Shown: positions 5,722 through 6,177 of the stretch, piece after piece
Position numbering within the stretch: position 1 is the stretch's first letter
Layout: each line of letters starts with the position of its first letter
Assembly (NCBI GenBank): GCA_034440595.1
Contig: JAWXCH010000257.1
Coordinates: 1 to 6,177, forward strand
Direction: 5' to 3'
Source of the DNA: JAWXCH01 sp034440595
Lineage (GTDB): Bacteria; Planctomycetota; Planctomycetia; Pirellulales; JALHPA01
DNA length: 6,177 bases
The notes under the pieces: generated by a model
Database searches by the model: none
Told to the model about the DNA's origin: nothing
Seen by the model: only the letters and a program-made list of their open reading frames with translations
Position numbers and translations under genes: made by a program

Positions 5722-6012
5722 GTAGTTCCTGAGCTTGCGGACCTCCACGATGAAGCTCTCCAAGCTGATGAGACACGTCTGCACGGATTCGGGTTGTTTT
5801 TCATGAAGCGGTTCAGGCGCGAGAAGGTGTACGGTTGAACCAAAGGAAAAGCCTAGGTTCTAGATGTCCTGTTTGGGTCGGAAGCAGCCGGCAGCTTACG
5901 GCCAGAACCGACATCGGGGCGACAGTCTGCTATCGGTCAGCGGACTGAACACGGCATCGTAGCTACTCATGGGGCAGGTCAGGGGACAAAAATATGAATT
6001 TCTCTGCCTTAG
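5722..6012. other. Non-coding stretch between the operon and the element end
   Basis: No complete gene is visible. The DUF3800 frame, after its TAG stop, stays open for another 38 codons to TGA 5836-5838 and reads protein-like sequence (ends RFRREKVYG). This may be the tail of a lost gene. Weak inverted repeats occur at 5731-5758 (GAGCTT/AAGCTC) and 5810-5841 (GGTTCA/TGAACC). Neither is followed by a T-run, so I see no clear intrinsic terminator for the operon. A nested hairpin lies at 5877-5912. Confidence 0.4.
5877..5912. repeat. Nested hairpin, possibly part of a dispersed repeat
   Basis: GTCGG (5877-5881) pairs with CCGAC (5908-5912). A symmetrical 5/5 internal loop separates this from an inner stem, GCCG (5887-5890) with CGGC (5899-5902), capped by an 8-nt loop. 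The surrounding text (TTGGGTCGGAAGCAGCCGG, then GCTTACGGCCAGAA) recalls a short sequence that I have seen dispersed between genes in many proteobacteria. That likeness is from memory only. Confidence 0.3.
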
Positions 6013-6029
6013 TGTGCCACCAGTGTGCC
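6013..6029 (+). repeat. Paired TGTGCC motif near the tRNA, candidate integrase arm site
   Basis: Two TGTGCC copies start 11 bp apart at 6013 and 6024, within a 22-bp stretch containing AGTGTGCCAC and then AGTGTGCCACA. They match the pair upstream of int (1673-1689) in sequence and spacing but lie on the opposite strand. The location, about 50 bp from the tRNA 3' end, is where an arm-type integrase site of an integrated element is expected. Confidence 0.4.
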
Positions 6030-6078
6030 ACACGTAGAAAATTGGCTAGGTATTTCTGCCATAACCAATTGATTTTAA

Positions 6079-6155
<77 letters not shown>

Positions 6156-6177
6156 TGTTGCAGAAAACGCGGCCCCC

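Noticed and set aside
5731..5841. Rho-independent terminator after the operon
   Set aside because: The inverted repeats GAGCTT/AAGCTC and GGTTCA/TGAACC have long loops and no following T-run.

Overview
The window looks like one end of a tRNA-associated genomic island in a moderately GC-rich proteobacterium, probably a betaproteobacterium. That assignment rests on the style of the integrase, the companion gene beside it, and a tRNA with an encoded CCA end. It is inferred from sequence style, not from a database match.

Layout, left to right. Positions 1-443 (minus) hold the 5' part of a gene that runs off the left edge. It is read directly after, and probably translationally coupled to, a complete tyrosine-recombinase integrase at 446-1543 (minus). 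An AT-rich int control region follows, with a pair of TGTGCC sites. Positions 1791-2037 are the left terminus of an IS21-family insertion sequence: four tandem terminal repeats and the first 28 codons of istA. At about 2038 this is joined directly to a decayed SRAP (YedK/HMCES-type) gene that has lost its 5' end and carries a frameshift.

After about 290 bp containing a plausible promoter comes a compact three-gene plus-strand operon (2807-5721): a patatin-like phospholipase (CapV-type), a CD-NTase-fold cyclic-oligonucleotide synthase and a DUF3800 protein. The first two form a type I CBASS anti-phage module. The nucleotidyltransferase is expected to make a cyclic nucleotide signal on infection, and the phospholipase to degrade the membrane in response. 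DUF3800 is predicted to have an RNase H-like fold. It is the least explained part of the operon and the best candidate for something new, either an accessory nuclease or a regulator.

Positions 5722-6078 hold no convincing gene. They contain a nested hairpin and, close to the tRNA, a second TGTGCC pair with the same 11-bp spacing as the pair upstream of int, in inverted orientation. The window ends with a CAU-anticodon tRNA on the minus strand (6079-6155). Its 3' end faces the island and is the likely attachment site. The simplest reading is a defence cargo lying between the tRNA-proximal end of an integrative element and its integrase, with older IS and SRAP debris at the cargo's left border.
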